Counted from the first letter of the stretch, positions 7,200 to 15,551 are shown. The stretch is DNA of 19,997 nt from RPQK01 sp041946865 (GCA_041946865.1 JBHGBF010000077.1:1-19997), one strand, 5' to 3'. Notes: a model not told the origin generated them from the letters alone. Translations and numbers: made by a program.

Positions 7200-8798
7200 C
7201 CGCAGTTTCCCCCATTTCCGGGTTAGCGCCGGGGCTTGGACAGGCTGCAAAGCTGACGTCACTGACAAAGGGGCCGATCGTGACGTTGGCGTCGGCGGCG
7301 CTCAGGCAAACCCGGCCACGGATCGAATAGTTTTCGAAACGGACGCCGCAAACGTCGTGTTCTTCGGAAAACCCCGTGATACGGCTCGGATTTGCGCAAT
7401 CGGCCTCAACAGAAAAGTCCTTCACCAGCACATTGTGGATCCACCCCATCGTCCGAAGCCGGGCCGCTCGCGGACCTTGCGCTCCCGCAAGTGAAACAGC
7501 AGGCAGATGCACTGCCCGGCGGGCCGGTTCTTGGTGGTCAGGCTCTCCACCCGAATGCCGACGAACCGGATGTTCTCGAAGCGCCCTCCGTCCATCGCCG
7601 ACAGCGTACGGGTCGACTCCACGACATCACAATTCTCAAAAAGGATGTCGCGCAGGTCGGCGAAAGTCTCGTTTCCGAGCTTTGCCGCCGAGGCCCTCGA
7701 CAGGAAAACGCAATCGCGAATCACGTGGCGCTCGGAATTTTGCAGGAGAAAATGGTTCCCGCTGGTCTTGACCGATATCGCATCGTCGCCGCAGTAGAAG
7801 AAGCACCGCTCGATCAGCACGTCCTGAGTCGAATCCGGATCGATGCCGTCCGAGTTCGGCACGGTCTGGTCGTTGACGACCTTCACACCCCGGTACGTGA
7901 TGTGGTCACAGTTGTACATGGACGAGTCCCGAAGGGCGACTCCCTCGAACGTCACGTACGAGGAGTTCCGGATATGGAAGAGAGGAGGCCGTATGCCCGC
8001 GTTCCGAACCAGCCTCCCCTGTCCGTCGATCGCGCCTCGGCCCGCAATCCGTATGTTGCGGGCGTGGTCGACGAGGATCAGCCGGCAATCGGTGATATCG
8101 GTGCCGGGGGTGAGTCAGGGCTCAAGATCGTCCTTGATCCTCGATTTCGCCAGGAGCCCCTCGCGCGGATAGTCTTCTGCCCGGGTCGAGCCGAGCAGCA
8201 CGGCCCCTCCTGCCAGGTAAAGGGTCAGGTTGCTTTTCAGCGTGAGCGTGCCGGTCAGGTAGAGGCCCGGTGAGAAGTACAGTACCCCGCAGGCGGCCGC
8301 AACCTGGTCAATCGCCTGCTGCAGGCGCGCCGTCTCCACGCGCTGACCCGTCGGGTCCACTCCAAACTCACGCACTTTTTTCACACCCGCCTGACCCGGA
8401 ACGGGCGCGTCGCGGTCGATCGGATCGGCAAAAAGGAAGAGCCTTTCACCTCCGTTTATCTTTATGACGAGCTGGCGCGGCCGATCCAGCTCGAACCGGA
8501 GCATTGAACCATCAGCTATGGCGGTTATTCCAGCCGACCGGGGGCTGATGCTAGACTCCTTAACCGGCGCCGAAGCACGTGCCCGGACCTGGACTTTTCC
8601 CGAAGAACCGAACTGCGCCAGATTCACGTCCTTAAATTTCTCTGTGAAGACGCTTCGCCCTTCGACGTCGACCTCGTACGTCTGGCTCACGGCAAAGCGG
8701 TCATGGCGCGGGTAGATTTGCACCTCGCTCGCGCCCCGGCTCTGGGCCCAGACAAAGCCGGCGGCCAGCAAGACTGAAAAAACGCTCCTGTTGATCAT
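7200..8798 (-). pseudogene. Secreted GH28-like (polygalacturonase-type) protein, interrupted
   Basis: The gene starts at ATG 8798 (AGGGAG seven bases upstream) with a signal peptide ending near residue 20. It then shows the pectin-lyase beta-helix pattern of GH28: VREFGVDPTGQ, LYFSPGLYLTGTLTLKSNLT, NSDGID (about 315-320) and CGDDAISVKT (about 336-345). A TGA at 8115-8117 interrupts it at codon 228, yet the same frame continues at once with LTPGTDITDC and stays open to 7422. From about 7460 coding moves to another frame (GWIHNVLVKDFSVEA, EEHDVCGVRFENYSI, IGPFVSDVSF), which completes the domain near 7243. One nonsense codon plus one frameshift are needed, so the gene is probably dead unless these are assembly errors. 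The family cleaves galacturonan-type or related glycosidic bonds outside the cytoplasm. Confidence 0.75.
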
Positions 8799-8856
8799 CG
8801 TTCAGCTCCCTATTCCGCGGCGAGAGCAGCAGGCGAATGGCAAACTGTCAGCGTAT

Positions 8857-8868
8857 TTGGTAAACCAA
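8857..8868. promoter_or_regulatory. GntR/FadR-type operator-like dyad TTGGTAAACCAA
   Basis: TTGGT and ACCAA form a 5-2-5 dyad in the region upstream of the GH28-like gene (start at 8798). The half-sites match the TTGGTnnACCAA form known for hexuronate regulators of the GntR FadR subfamily such as UxuR/ExuR. No GntR regulator gene lies in this window, so the assignment is by motif only. Confidence 0.5.
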
Positions 8869-8880
8869 GTCCACTATTTT

Positions 8881-8892
8881 CATACAAGTATG
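8881..8892. promoter_or_regulatory. Second 5-2-5 dyad CATACAAGTATG
   Basis: CATAC and GTATG flank a central AA, the same geometry as the dyad at 8857, with centres 24 bases apart. It lies in the AT-rich part of the 8799-8973 gap between the alcohol dehydrogenase stop and the GH28-like start. It could be a second operator or chance. No terminator or -10/-35 pair is convincing in this gap. Confidence 0.35.
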
Positions 8893-8973
8893 TGTGTTTT
8901 CATTTAGAGCACCCACAAAGGCAAAAACAGGAAGGCGTGAGGTGGGGCGTCGCTTTATGGCAATCTCTGCCGA

Positions 8974-9999
8974 TCAGCTTGTCCTGGCTCCGGGCAGGAG
9001 AACCGCTTTGAAGATGTTACCCTTGTCCGAGCTTAACCGGTCCAGCACGGCGACGCAATCGGACAATGGGGCCTGGATGTCAATCAGTGCCTGCGGGTCG
9101 ATGGCGCCTCGACCGATGAGCTCGAGGCAGTTCCGGTAGCCTGCGCTGGAGCGGCAGGCGCCGACCAGATTGAGTTCGTTCATGTGGATCCGGCCCATCT
9201 CGAGCGTCTCCGGCTCCCAGACATAGCTGAAAAGAACGGCTGTCCCCTGGGGCCGGAGGGCCCGAATACAGCAATTAGGAGCGGGCCCGGCGCCGCTCGC
9301 CTCGATGGCAATGTCGACCGAGCCGCCCTCGGCATGTTCGGCGACCATGGCGGCTACATCTCCGGTGCGGCTGTTGCAGGTTATCGCCCCGGTCTTTGCG
9401 GCTATCCGCTCCAGGCGCCGGTCGTAATGGCCGGCTACCAGAATGACTGAGGCGCCGAGGGCGCGCGCGACTTGGGCATGAAGGAAGCCGAAAGGTCCAT
9501 CCCCCACGATCAGCACCTGATCGCCCGGTCGAAATCCGGCGCGCTGGAAACTCTCAAAGCACACGGCGGCCGGCTCAAGCAGCGCGGCTCGGGGAAAATC
9601 AAGAGTATCCGAAATCCTATGGGCGTTGGCTTCATCGATTGCAACGAACTCGGCCCATGTGCCGGGAACATCGCCATAGCCGAGGTGCCGGAAATTTGAG
9701 CAGAGGTGGGCGCGATTGTGCGTGCAACACCAGCAGGCGCCACAACGTTGGACCGGGTCGCAGGCCACGCGGTCGCCAACAGAAAGGTGCTTCACCTGCG
9801 CGCCGATCTCGACCACGACCCCGGCGGCTTCATGGCCAGGTATCAGAGGGGGAGCGAGCTTGAAGTCAGCCAGGTGCCGATCAGACCCGCAGATGGCGGT
9901 GGCCTCCACGCGAGCGACAACCTGGTTCGGAGTAAAAACCGGATCGGGTACTTCTTCGAAGCGATACTCGTTTCCACCTTGCCACAGCACGGCCTTCAT
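8974..9999 (-). CDS. Zinc-dependent alcohol/polyol dehydrogenase (MDR family)
   Basis: This 341-residue medium-chain dehydrogenase resembles sorbitol and threonine dehydrogenases, which oxidise a secondary alcohol with NAD(P). Catalytic zinc ligands are C37 (ICGSD), H56-E57 (PGHEAAG) and probably E142 (LLEPAAV). The structural zinc lobe is complete: C86, C89, C92 and C100. The nucleotide motif is VGDGPFG (165-171). Its start codon overlaps the upstream gene's stop by four bases (ATGA at 9999-9996), indicating translational coupling. It is the last gene of the five-gene operon and probably handles a polyol or amino-polyol intermediate; the substrate is inferred only from context. Length and motifs look intact. 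Confidence 0.93.
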   Translation of the reverse strand: MKAVLWQGGNEYRFEEVPDPVFTPNQVVARVEATAICGSDRHLADFKLAPPLIPGHEAAGVVVEIGAQVKHLSVGDRVACDPVQRCGACWCCTHNRAHLCSNFRHLGYGDVPGTWAEFVAIDEANAHRISDTLDFPRAALLEPAAVCFESFQRAGFRPGDQVLIVGDGPFGFLHAQVARALGASVILVAGHYDRRLERIAAKTGAITCNSRTGDVAAMVAEHAEGGSVDIAIEASGAGPAPNCCIRALRPQGTAVLFSYVWEPETLEMGRIHMNELNLVGACRSSAGYRNCLELIGRGAIDPQALIDIQAPLSDCVAVLDRLSSDKGNIFKAVLLPGARTS

Positions 10000-11213
10000 G
10001 GTCGCTCCTCGCTGCTCCGCCTTTCACTCTCGTAGAGATAGTTGAGTGTGGTAAGCAGTGCGATTTTACAGGGATCGAGCAGTTTCTCGAGCCGAACAAA
10101 CTCGAGGTCCGCATGCGCGGTAACGTTGTCGAATCCACACAGCACGGTCGGAACACGGCCCAGGGCGACGAGCCGATGGCCATCAACAACCGCCGAGATA
10201 CCAGTGTCCTTCATATGCCTCCCGGTGACGGTCTGCCCTGCGCTCTTGAAAGCTCGAACGACCGGTTCCTTTGCAGCCATCTGGTAGGATTCGGCGACAA
10301 ACGTCCAATCGGACTCGACCGAGATTCCAGGAGGCAGAGGAACCGAAGCCAGTAACCGGGCCATTTCCTGCTGGACGTCTCCGAAGGTCCGGCGGGGGAG
10401 CCAGCGCCGGGTGCCTTGCAGCGTGCAGTGCTGAGGCATCCGGTTGTAGAAATCGCCGTAATGGACCTGGCCGACGAATAGCGATTCAGGTCCGAGAAGC
10501 GGGAACCGCCCTTTACGGCGGCTCAACTCGCGGCTGCGCCGGTGCAGGACGCTCGCAACCGCCAGGCAAGCTCCGAGCAGGTCTTCTCCCTCGGGCCGGC
10601 AGAGCTCATGACATGGGGCGCCCTCACGCGCCAGCCGTATCGTCCAGATGCTCTGTCCTTTCCCCATGATCACTGCCTGCCCCTCGGCCGGGCCGACGTT
10701 TTCGGCGACCAAAGCGGCCTCGCCGACCGTCCCTTCGTTAATCAGACGCAACAGAGAGGCAGAATCCCCGATGGGGGCTTCGTGAAGGCCATAGACGGTG
10801 ACGAGGACCTGGCCCGGGAAATTGCACCCGCATTCGTGAAGGACCCGCACGATCTCGAGAATCCCGGCCAGACCGTTCTTCATGTCGGCCGAACCGCGTC
10901 CGCTGATAATCTCGCGAGTGCGCTTCGGAGGGCGGTGAGAGACATCGATGTGATCGATATGTCCGGCAAGCTGAAAGACCTTTCCGGGTCTCGTTCCTTG
11001 AAGCCGTCCGATCACGGTCGGGCTCGACGGATTTCTCTCGTCGAGCTGGACCTGTGCCCCGGCCCTGGCGAGCATCCGCGCGAAAGCGAGCGAGGCCTGC
11101 CGTTCCTGGCCCGTCGGGCTCGGTATATTGACCAAGGCCCACAGATCGTCAGCCAGGCGGTCGGGATTGATTCTCGCCGTTATCGCCCTGGCTTCTTCAC
11201 GCGCATCAAACAT
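9996..11213 (-). CDS. M20-family metallo-amidohydrolase/peptidase
   Basis: This 405-residue protein has the ArgE/DapE/CPG2 (M20) architecture: a zinc hydrolase domain with an inserted dimerisation domain. Visible elements are AGHIDHIDV (H85, D87), SGRGSADMKNG (105-114, D110), GLHEAPIGD (142-150, E145), AENVG (E171), a dimerisation-domain H202 and a late TAHADLEF histidine. The usual catalytic Glu-Glu pair after strand TVY reads H144-E145, so only one acidic residue is obvious. Members remove acyl groups from N-acyl amino acids or cleave short peptides, which suits deacylation before the aminotransferase encoded just upstream. The start at 11213 lies 13 bases after the aminotransferase stop, with AAGGA and GGGAG preceding it. 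The substrate is unknown. Confidence 0.88.
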   Translation of the reverse strand: MFDAREEARAITARINPDRLADDLWALVNIPSPTGQERQASLAFARMLARAGAQVQLDERNPSSPTVIGRLQGTRPGKVFQLAGHIDHIDVSHRPPKRTREIISGRGSADMKNGLAGILEIVRVLHECGCNFPGQVLVTVYGLHEAPIGDSASLLRLINEGTVGEAALVAENVGPAEGQAVIMGKGQSIWTIRLAREGAPCHELCRPEGEDLLGACLAVASVLHRRSRELSRRKGRFPLLGPESLFVGQVHYGDFYNRMPQHCTLQGTRRWLPRRTFGDVQQEMARLLASVPLPPGISVESDWTFVAESYQMAAKEPVVRAFKSAGQTVTGRHMKDTGISAVVDGHRLVALGRVPTVLCGFDNVTAHADLEFVRLEKLLDPCKIALLTTLNYLYESERRSSEERP

Positions 11214-11226
11214 GCTCCCTGTCCTT

Positions 11227-12597
11227 TCACTTCTGCCTGGCTACCTGGTCCAGCGCCTGTTTGAGACTCTTTTCGACCAGTTCGTACATCTCGTCGATTT
11301 CAGATTGCTCGGCGTTGAGGGCGGGCGCGACAGCGAACCAATCGGGATCGATACGCATGATCAGCCCGTTGTTGATCGCCGTCTTCTTAAGGGCATCGCC
11401 CAACTTGCGTCCCTTCGGAAAGGGCTTCATGGTGACCTGATCCTGGACCAACTCGACTCCAAGGAGCATTCCGCGCCCCCGAATCTCGCGGACGATCCCG
11501 AAGTCCTTCAGCCCTTCGAGCTTCCTCGCCAGATAGTCCCCAAGCACGCGGGCGCGGCCGCACAGGTCCTTCTCGACGATTTCGTCGATGACCGCCATCC
11601 CAGCTGCGCAGGCCAGCGGGTTCCCGGCATAAGTATGGCCGTGGGCGAATTGAATTTCAGCCTCCGGCGGCCCAAAGAAGGCGTCCGCCAAGTCTTCGCG
11701 GGCAATCATCGCTCCCAGCGGGATTGCGCCGCTGGAGAGTCCTTTACCGGCGCAGAGGATATCCGGTATTACGCCAAACGTCTGAGCGGCGAACATGTTG
11801 CCGGTGCGACCGTACCCCGTGATGATTTCGTCGAAGATCAGAAGAACCTCGTGGCGGTCGCAGATGTCTCGCAGGATCCGAAAATACTCTTCGGTGGGAG
11901 TGATGATTCCGCCGGTATTGCCGATCGGTTCCACGATAATGCCGGCGACGGTCTCGGGATCCTCGGCGACGATCACCTCCTCAAAGGCTTTCGCCGCAAA
12001 GCGGTTGCACTCTTCCCAGTCGGCACAACGGTCACGATAGTGGGTGGGAGGAAAAACCTTGAGAAAACCCGGCATTTGGGGTTCGAACTTGGTTTTTCGA
12101 GGGCCGGTTCCGCTTGCAGACATCGCGCCGAATGTCCCCCCGTGGTAACCCTGGTAACGGCTCACAAACTTGTACTTGCCGGGGTGCCCCGTCTGTTTGA
12201 AGTATTGACGGGCGAACTTCATGGCGGCTTCGGTGGACTCCGACCCGCCGCTGAAAGGCTTGACGTACTTCAGATTGCCGGGGGTGATCTGTCCCATTTT
12301 CTCGATGAAATCCAGCGTCATATCGGCGATCCCGTGCAAGGGGGGCGAGAAGGTCATCACCTCCATCTGCCGTCGCATCGCTCCCATGACCCGCGGGTGA
12401 CAGTGGCCGAGAACGGCGCAGAAGATGCCCCCGATCGCGTCGAAGTAACGCTTGCCCTGGATATCCCAGTAATAAACTCCTTTTGCCCGGTTCAGAATCA
12501 GCGGGGATTCAAGAACCGACGACATCTGCTGATAGTCGAGGAAAGTCCGCCGCAATAATTGAGCCGACCGGGATTGCGTGGAAACCGAACTAGCCAT
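11227..12597 (-). CDS. Class III PLP-dependent aminotransferase
   Basis: The product is 456 residues from ATG 12597 (MASSVSTQSR). The frame is open for 63 codons further upstream, but that extension overlaps the preceding gene, has no family similarity and no ribosome site, whereas GGAAGGA precedes 12597. It is an omega-amino-acid/ornithine-type aminotransferase: FSGGSESTEAAM (115-126), IIVEPIGNTGG (220-230), LIFDEIITGYGRTG (253-266, D256) and CAGKGLSSG (282-290) with the PLP lysine K285. Such enzymes move an amino group from a terminal or distal amine, often to pyruvate. The start lies one base after the TAA of the UlaG-like gene, so the two are coupled. The substrate may be the amine released by the M20 enzyme downstream. 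Confidence 0.94.
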   Translation of the reverse strand: MASSVSTQSRSAQLLRRTFLDYQQMSSVLESPLILNRAKGVYYWDIQGKRYFDAIGGIFCAVLGHCHPRVMGAMRRQMEVMTFSPPLHGIADMTLDFIEKMGQITPGNLKYVKPFSGGSESTEAAMKFARQYFKQTGHPGKYKFVSRYQGYHGGTFGAMSASGTGPRKTKFEPQMPGFLKVFPPTHYRDRCADWEECNRFAAKAFEEVIVAEDPETVAGIIVEPIGNTGGIITPTEEYFRILRDICDRHEVLLIFDEIITGYGRTGNMFAAQTFGVIPDILCAGKGLSSGAIPLGAMIAREDLADAFFGPPEAEIQFAHGHTYAGNPLACAAGMAVIDEIVEKDLCGRARVLGDYLARKLEGLKDFGIVREIRGRGMLLGVELVQDQVTMKPFPKGRKLGDALKKTAINNGLIMRIDPDWFAVAPALNAEQSEIDEMYELVEKSLKQALDQVARQK

Positions 12598-12598
12598 G

Positions 12599-13405
12599 TT
12601 ACTGTCCTTCCAGAATGGAAAACCGCCCAGGGCCGAGGACCGTGCATCGAGTGCAAGGCGCCAGCAGGCGCATCGCTTCAACGAAGGCCCCGGGTTCTGC
12701 CAGATTGTCTTGGAACATGTCGTAGTGATGGGGAATGGCCCAAGCCGGATGAAGCGCCGCCCCGAGAACAGCGGCTTCCCACGCATTCATGTTCCCGTAC
12801 TTGCCGTTAATGCAGGGGAGGTAGATCGTGGGGCGAGAATGGGCGGCGTGGGCAAGCAATGCCGAAAAGCCTGTATCGCCGGTGTGGTACAATGCCGGCC
12901 CGCCAGGAAACTGGATCACGATTCCCTCCGCATCCGGGATTGTCGGATCATTGGTCAGCGCAAGCACTCCTGTAAGTTTCAGTCGGGCCACCGAAATGGA
13001 CTGGGCTGCGTCGAGTCGGAGGATCCGATCCGGCTGAATGCCCAGGCTGGCCAGATGGCGACAAACGCTCCCCGGTCCCACAAAAGCCTTCACAGCCTCC
13101 TTGTCAAGACGCGCAATCGTGCCTGGATCGAGATGATCCAGATGATCATGGGTCAGAACAACAAGGTCCGCAGCCAGGTCTTCCGGTCGAAGCGGGGGCG
13201 GGTACAGCCGGGCCCATCGAGTGTCGACCCGGACTACCGGATCGGTCAGGCAAGGATCGATGGCCACGAGCAATCCGGTGTGGTCTTTAAAGAGAAACCC
13301 CGACTGGCCGAGCGCCCAAACCGTCAGACTGCCGGCCGGGACTGTCGCGTCGTATACCTGCTGCGCGGTCATCAGAAATGATGTCACTGGCCGACCTGCA
13401 GTCAT
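12599..13405 (-). CDS. UlaG-like metallo-beta-lactamase-fold lactonase
   Basis: This 268-residue metal-dependent hydrolase carries the MBL signature THDHLDH (85-91), then YHTGDTGF (173-180, D177), LPCINGKYGNM (196-206) and PHHYDM (225-230). The LGQSGF...IDPxLTD opening and the NG-x-Y-x-x-N plus HHYDM segments match the UlaG group, where the named member is L-ascorbate-6-phosphate lactonase. The reaction is probably hydrolysis of a sugar or cyclic lactone. The ATG at 13405 has AGGGA seven bases upstream, overlapping the end of the dehydrogenase gene 14 bases away; MTAQQV at codon 12 is a possible later start. Placement right after a Gfo/Idh dehydrogenase fits oxidation of a cyclic sugar to a lactone followed by ring opening. 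Confidence 0.88.
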   Translation of the reverse strand: MTAGRPVTSFLMTAQQVYDATVPAGSLTVWALGQSGFLFKDHTGLLVAIDPCLTDPVVRVDTRWARLYPPPLRPEDLAADLVVLTHDHLDHLDPGTIARLDKEAVKAFVGPGSVCRHLASLGIQPDRILRLDAAQSISVARLKLTGVLALTNDPTIPDAEGIVIQFPGGPALYHTGDTGFSALLAHAAHSRPTIYLPCINGKYGNMNAWEAAVLGAALHPAWAIPHHYDMFQDNLAEPGAFVEAMRLLAPCTRCTVLGPGRFSILEGQ

Positions 13406-13419
13406 TCATCATTCCCTGA

Positions 13420-14463
13420 TCATAATCCTTCAGGCTGGACCAGCCTGTGAGTCGCTGCTGATTCGACTGCCGCGAAACAGACAGCGGCGGTGAGAAAGCC
13501 ACTCACCGCGTCATTGAAGGGCGGTCGGTCCAGCCGGACATCGTCTATGAAGATTTCCAGGCAGCGGTTCCAGGTCTCCGATATCCCGCCTTGTACATTG
13601 TCCGGTATCCAAGACTCGGGGAGTTTGATGCAATCGCTCTCGTGGCCGCTTTCACAGAAATGGGGGATGGTGTCGAACCAGATACGGTTGTTGTCCACGG
13701 TGCCCCTGGTCCCAAACAGCCTCAGGCTGAAGACAAACGGGCTGATGGGTCCAAGAAACATCAAGAGTCGGGCGATAGTCCCGTTTCGAAACCGCAAAAG
13801 GATAGCCGCGATGTCCTCGGTCCCGACCTGGGTCTTGCGCGGCATCCGAATGTCCTTGAAGCACGCCACTTCCGCCACTTCCCCGCAGAAATATCGGAGC
13901 AAGTCGACATTGTGGCCGGTGCCGGCATGAATGAGGGAACCCGCGATATCCTCCCTGCCTAGCCATTCCCAGATGTCCAGGTCGCCGGGCACGTGGTGCA
14001 CATAGTCGGATTCCGCCAAGACCAGTTCGCCCAGCTTGCCTTCATTTTGCAGTTCTTTGGCGTACTGATAGAGCGGATTCAGCCTGCGGTGGTACCCCAT
14101 GTCGCATTTGACGCCTGCGGCCTGAATCTCTTTGACTATTCGCCGGCAGTCCTCCAGCCTGATAGCCATAGGTTTCTCAAGATATATGTGCTTGCCGGCC
14201 TGGGCGGCGGCAATGGCATGTTCGGCATGCAAGGCGTTCGGGGAGGCAATGACGACCGCGTCTATGTCCGGTTGTCTTAACAGATGCTGGTAATCGTCGT
14301 AGACCGGAGTACCGATTCCATTCGCCTCCAAGAAGGCGCGCGCCTTCTGGGCATTGGTGTCAGACACCGCAACCAGCTCGCCGTAAGCGCTCCTGCTCAC
14401 GTTCAATGCGTGATGGGACCCGATCCAGCCGGTCCCGATGACGCCAATCCTCACTTTGTTCAC
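13420..14463 (-). CDS. Gfo/Idh/MocA-family NAD(P) dehydrogenase
   Basis: This is 347 residues from the GTG at 14463 (VNKVRIGVIGTGWIG). The frame can extend to a TTG at 14490, but the AGGAG ribosome site lies inside that extension, seven bases before the GTG, so the shorter form is preferred. The N-terminal Rossmann domain has GVIGTGWIG, ASPNALH and the family EKP motif (96-98). The catalytic segment AGTGHNVD supplies H184 and D187. Members oxidise sugars, inositols or their derivatives, such as inositol 2-dehydrogenase and glucose-fructose oxidoreductase. It is first in the tight operon running to 8974, with the lactonase directly downstream. An amino sugar or cyclitol substrate is inferred from neighbours. 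Confidence 0.92.
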   Translation of the reverse strand: MNKVRIGVIGTGWIGSHHALNVSRSAYGELVAVSDTNAQKARAFLEANGIGTPVYDDYQHLLRQPDIDAVVIASPNALHAEHAIAAAQAGKHIYLEKPMAIRLEDCRRIVKEIQAAGVKCDMGYHRRLNPLYQYAKELQNEGKLGELVLAESDYVHHVPGDLDIWEWLGREDIAGSLIHAGTGHNVDLLRYFCGEVAEVACFKDIRMPRKTQVGTEDIAAILLRFRNGTIARLLMFLGPISPFVFSLRLFGTRGTVDNNRIWFDTIPHFCESGHESDCIKLPESWIPDNVQGGISETWNRCLEIFIDDVRLDRPPFNDAVSGFLTAAVCFAAVESAATHRLVQPEGL

Positions 14464-14472
14464 AGCCACACT

Positions 14473-14497
14473 CCTGCGTTGGTTCCGCAAGCGCAGG
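14473..14497 (-). promoter_or_regulatory. Hairpin overlapping the Gfo/Idh ribosome site
   Basis: CCTGCG (14473-14478) and CGCAGG (14492-14497) make a perfect 6-bp stem with a 13-base loop. In the minus-strand transcript the proximal arm shares three bases with the AGGAG ribosome site (complement of 14471-14475), so folding could mask the start of the operon's first gene. The 107-base gap to the regulator gene holds no convincing promoter. Confidence 0.35.
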
Positions 14498-14570
14498 CAC
14501 GAGCGCCGTAAGGAGACAGGCGACTGCGCTTCCAGTCCGATACCTTACCGCCAAGAGACAGAGAAACGCT

Positions 14571-15551
14571 TCACGTCCCTTTCGAAATGCTTTGCTTATC
14601 TTTCGACGCGGGAACGGTCCCGGCTTCGCTTCCTTTCCCCGCCCGGCCGCGCGGGGCGCCGAGCTTGTGGGTTCCTCTTGAATGGCGGCTGCGGTACTCG
14701 GTTGGCGAGCAGCCCACCAGCTTGCGGAATACCCGGTTGAAATGCGAAATGTTGTTGAAGCCCACCGAGCAGGCGATCTCGGTGACCGTCTGGCGGCTGG
14801 TTCTCAATAGCTTGGTCGTTTCCTCTACGCGCAGTCTCTGCACGTACTCAGCAAAGCCGATCCGGGTGCTCTTCATGAAGAGGTGACTGAAGTAGGCCGT
14901 CGAAAGAAAGGCGTGGCGCGCCACCTGCGAAAGGCGCAACGGCTCACGGAAATGCCGCTCGATGTACTGCCTGGCCCGGGTGATCTCGATCCTCTCCACC
15001 GGCCCGCCCGCCTTCAGCCGCCCTCCGACTTCGCAGAAGTAGTTGCTGAAGAAGGCGAGCAGTTTCATCGTTTCGCGCAACTGTTCACTCGTCACACAAG
15101 GGCAGCCGAAGTAAAGCGGACGCAACCGGCCAGGGTCGATCTGAAGCCTGGCGGTCGCGTTCAGGATCTGCCGGAAGCCCTCCTCGCTCGGAGGTTCGGG
15201 CAGGACCTGGCCCCCGTTTATGGTGGCCAGATGCACGCCCTCGATGAACACGGGAACAACCAGATCGATCAGCCCGGCGTGGCAGCGGTATGAAAAACCT
15301 TCATCACGCCTCCGGGCGAGCTCCAGATGAGAAGCATCGCAAGCATCGCAGGCTGCTTTTCCACCCGGCGCAGCCTGGATCAAGGCGCACAAAGGGTTAT
15401 CGCGTGTTGGGGCCAGGGGATACTTGCATTCAGCCGGGTTGCACGCATTGACGAGGCAGATGCGAATCCCGGTTAAAGCCGATACGATTCCACAAAAATC
15501 CTGGAAAACCTTCGAATTGGCCAGGTCTGAGAAATGGATTCGTGATCTCAC
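14571..15551 (-). CDS. AraC-family regulator with PocR sensory domain
   Basis: This is 326 residues from the GTG at 15551; the frame extends to a TTG at 15626, but that stretch lacks a ribosome site and precedes the expected PocR start. Residues about 5-175 match the PocR domain, a PAS-like ligand sensor, with its cysteine pattern (C55, C68, C71, then RCHAGL with C90). Residues about 190-287 form the double helix-turn-helix AraC DNA-binding domain (LSQVARHAFLSTAYFSHLF; VTEIACSVGFNNISHFNRVF; FRKLVGCSPTEYR). A basic tail of about 40 residues follows. PocR domains respond to small molecules such as 1,2-propanediol in Salmonella or to other hydrocarbon derivatives. It lies between the minus-strand operon and the divergent DegT gene and is the obvious candidate activator of both. 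Cytoplasmic. Confidence 0.93.
   Translation of the reverse strand: MRSRIHFSDLANSKVFQDFCGIVSALTGIRICLVNACNPAECKYPLAPTRDNPLCALIQAAPGGKAACDACDASHLELARRRDEGFSYRCHAGLIDLVVPVFIEGVHLATINGGQVLPEPPSEEGFRQILNATARLQIDPGRLRPLYFGCPCVTSEQLRETMKLLAFFSNYFCEVGGRLKAGGPVERIEITRARQYIERHFREPLRLSQVARHAFLSTAYFSHLFMKSTRIGFAEYVQRLRVEETTKLLRTSRQTVTEIACSVGFNNISHFNRVFRKLVGCSPTEYRSRHSRGTHKLGAPRGRAGKGSEAGTVPASKDKQSISKGT

Noticed and set aside
8060..8117. Selenocysteine or other recoding at the TGA in the GH28-like gene; CCGGCA and TGCCGG shortly downstream can form a 6-bp stem.
   Set aside because: GH28 proteins are not known selenoproteins, the stem is short with a 14-base loop lacking obvious SECIS features, and a second frameshift near 7460 makes gene decay or sequence error the simpler reading.
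11128..12558. A 476-codon open frame on the plus strand opposite the aminotransferase and M20 genes.
   Set aside because: It is antisense to two clearly recognisable families, has no family signature of its own and is expected from codon bias in GC-rich DNA.
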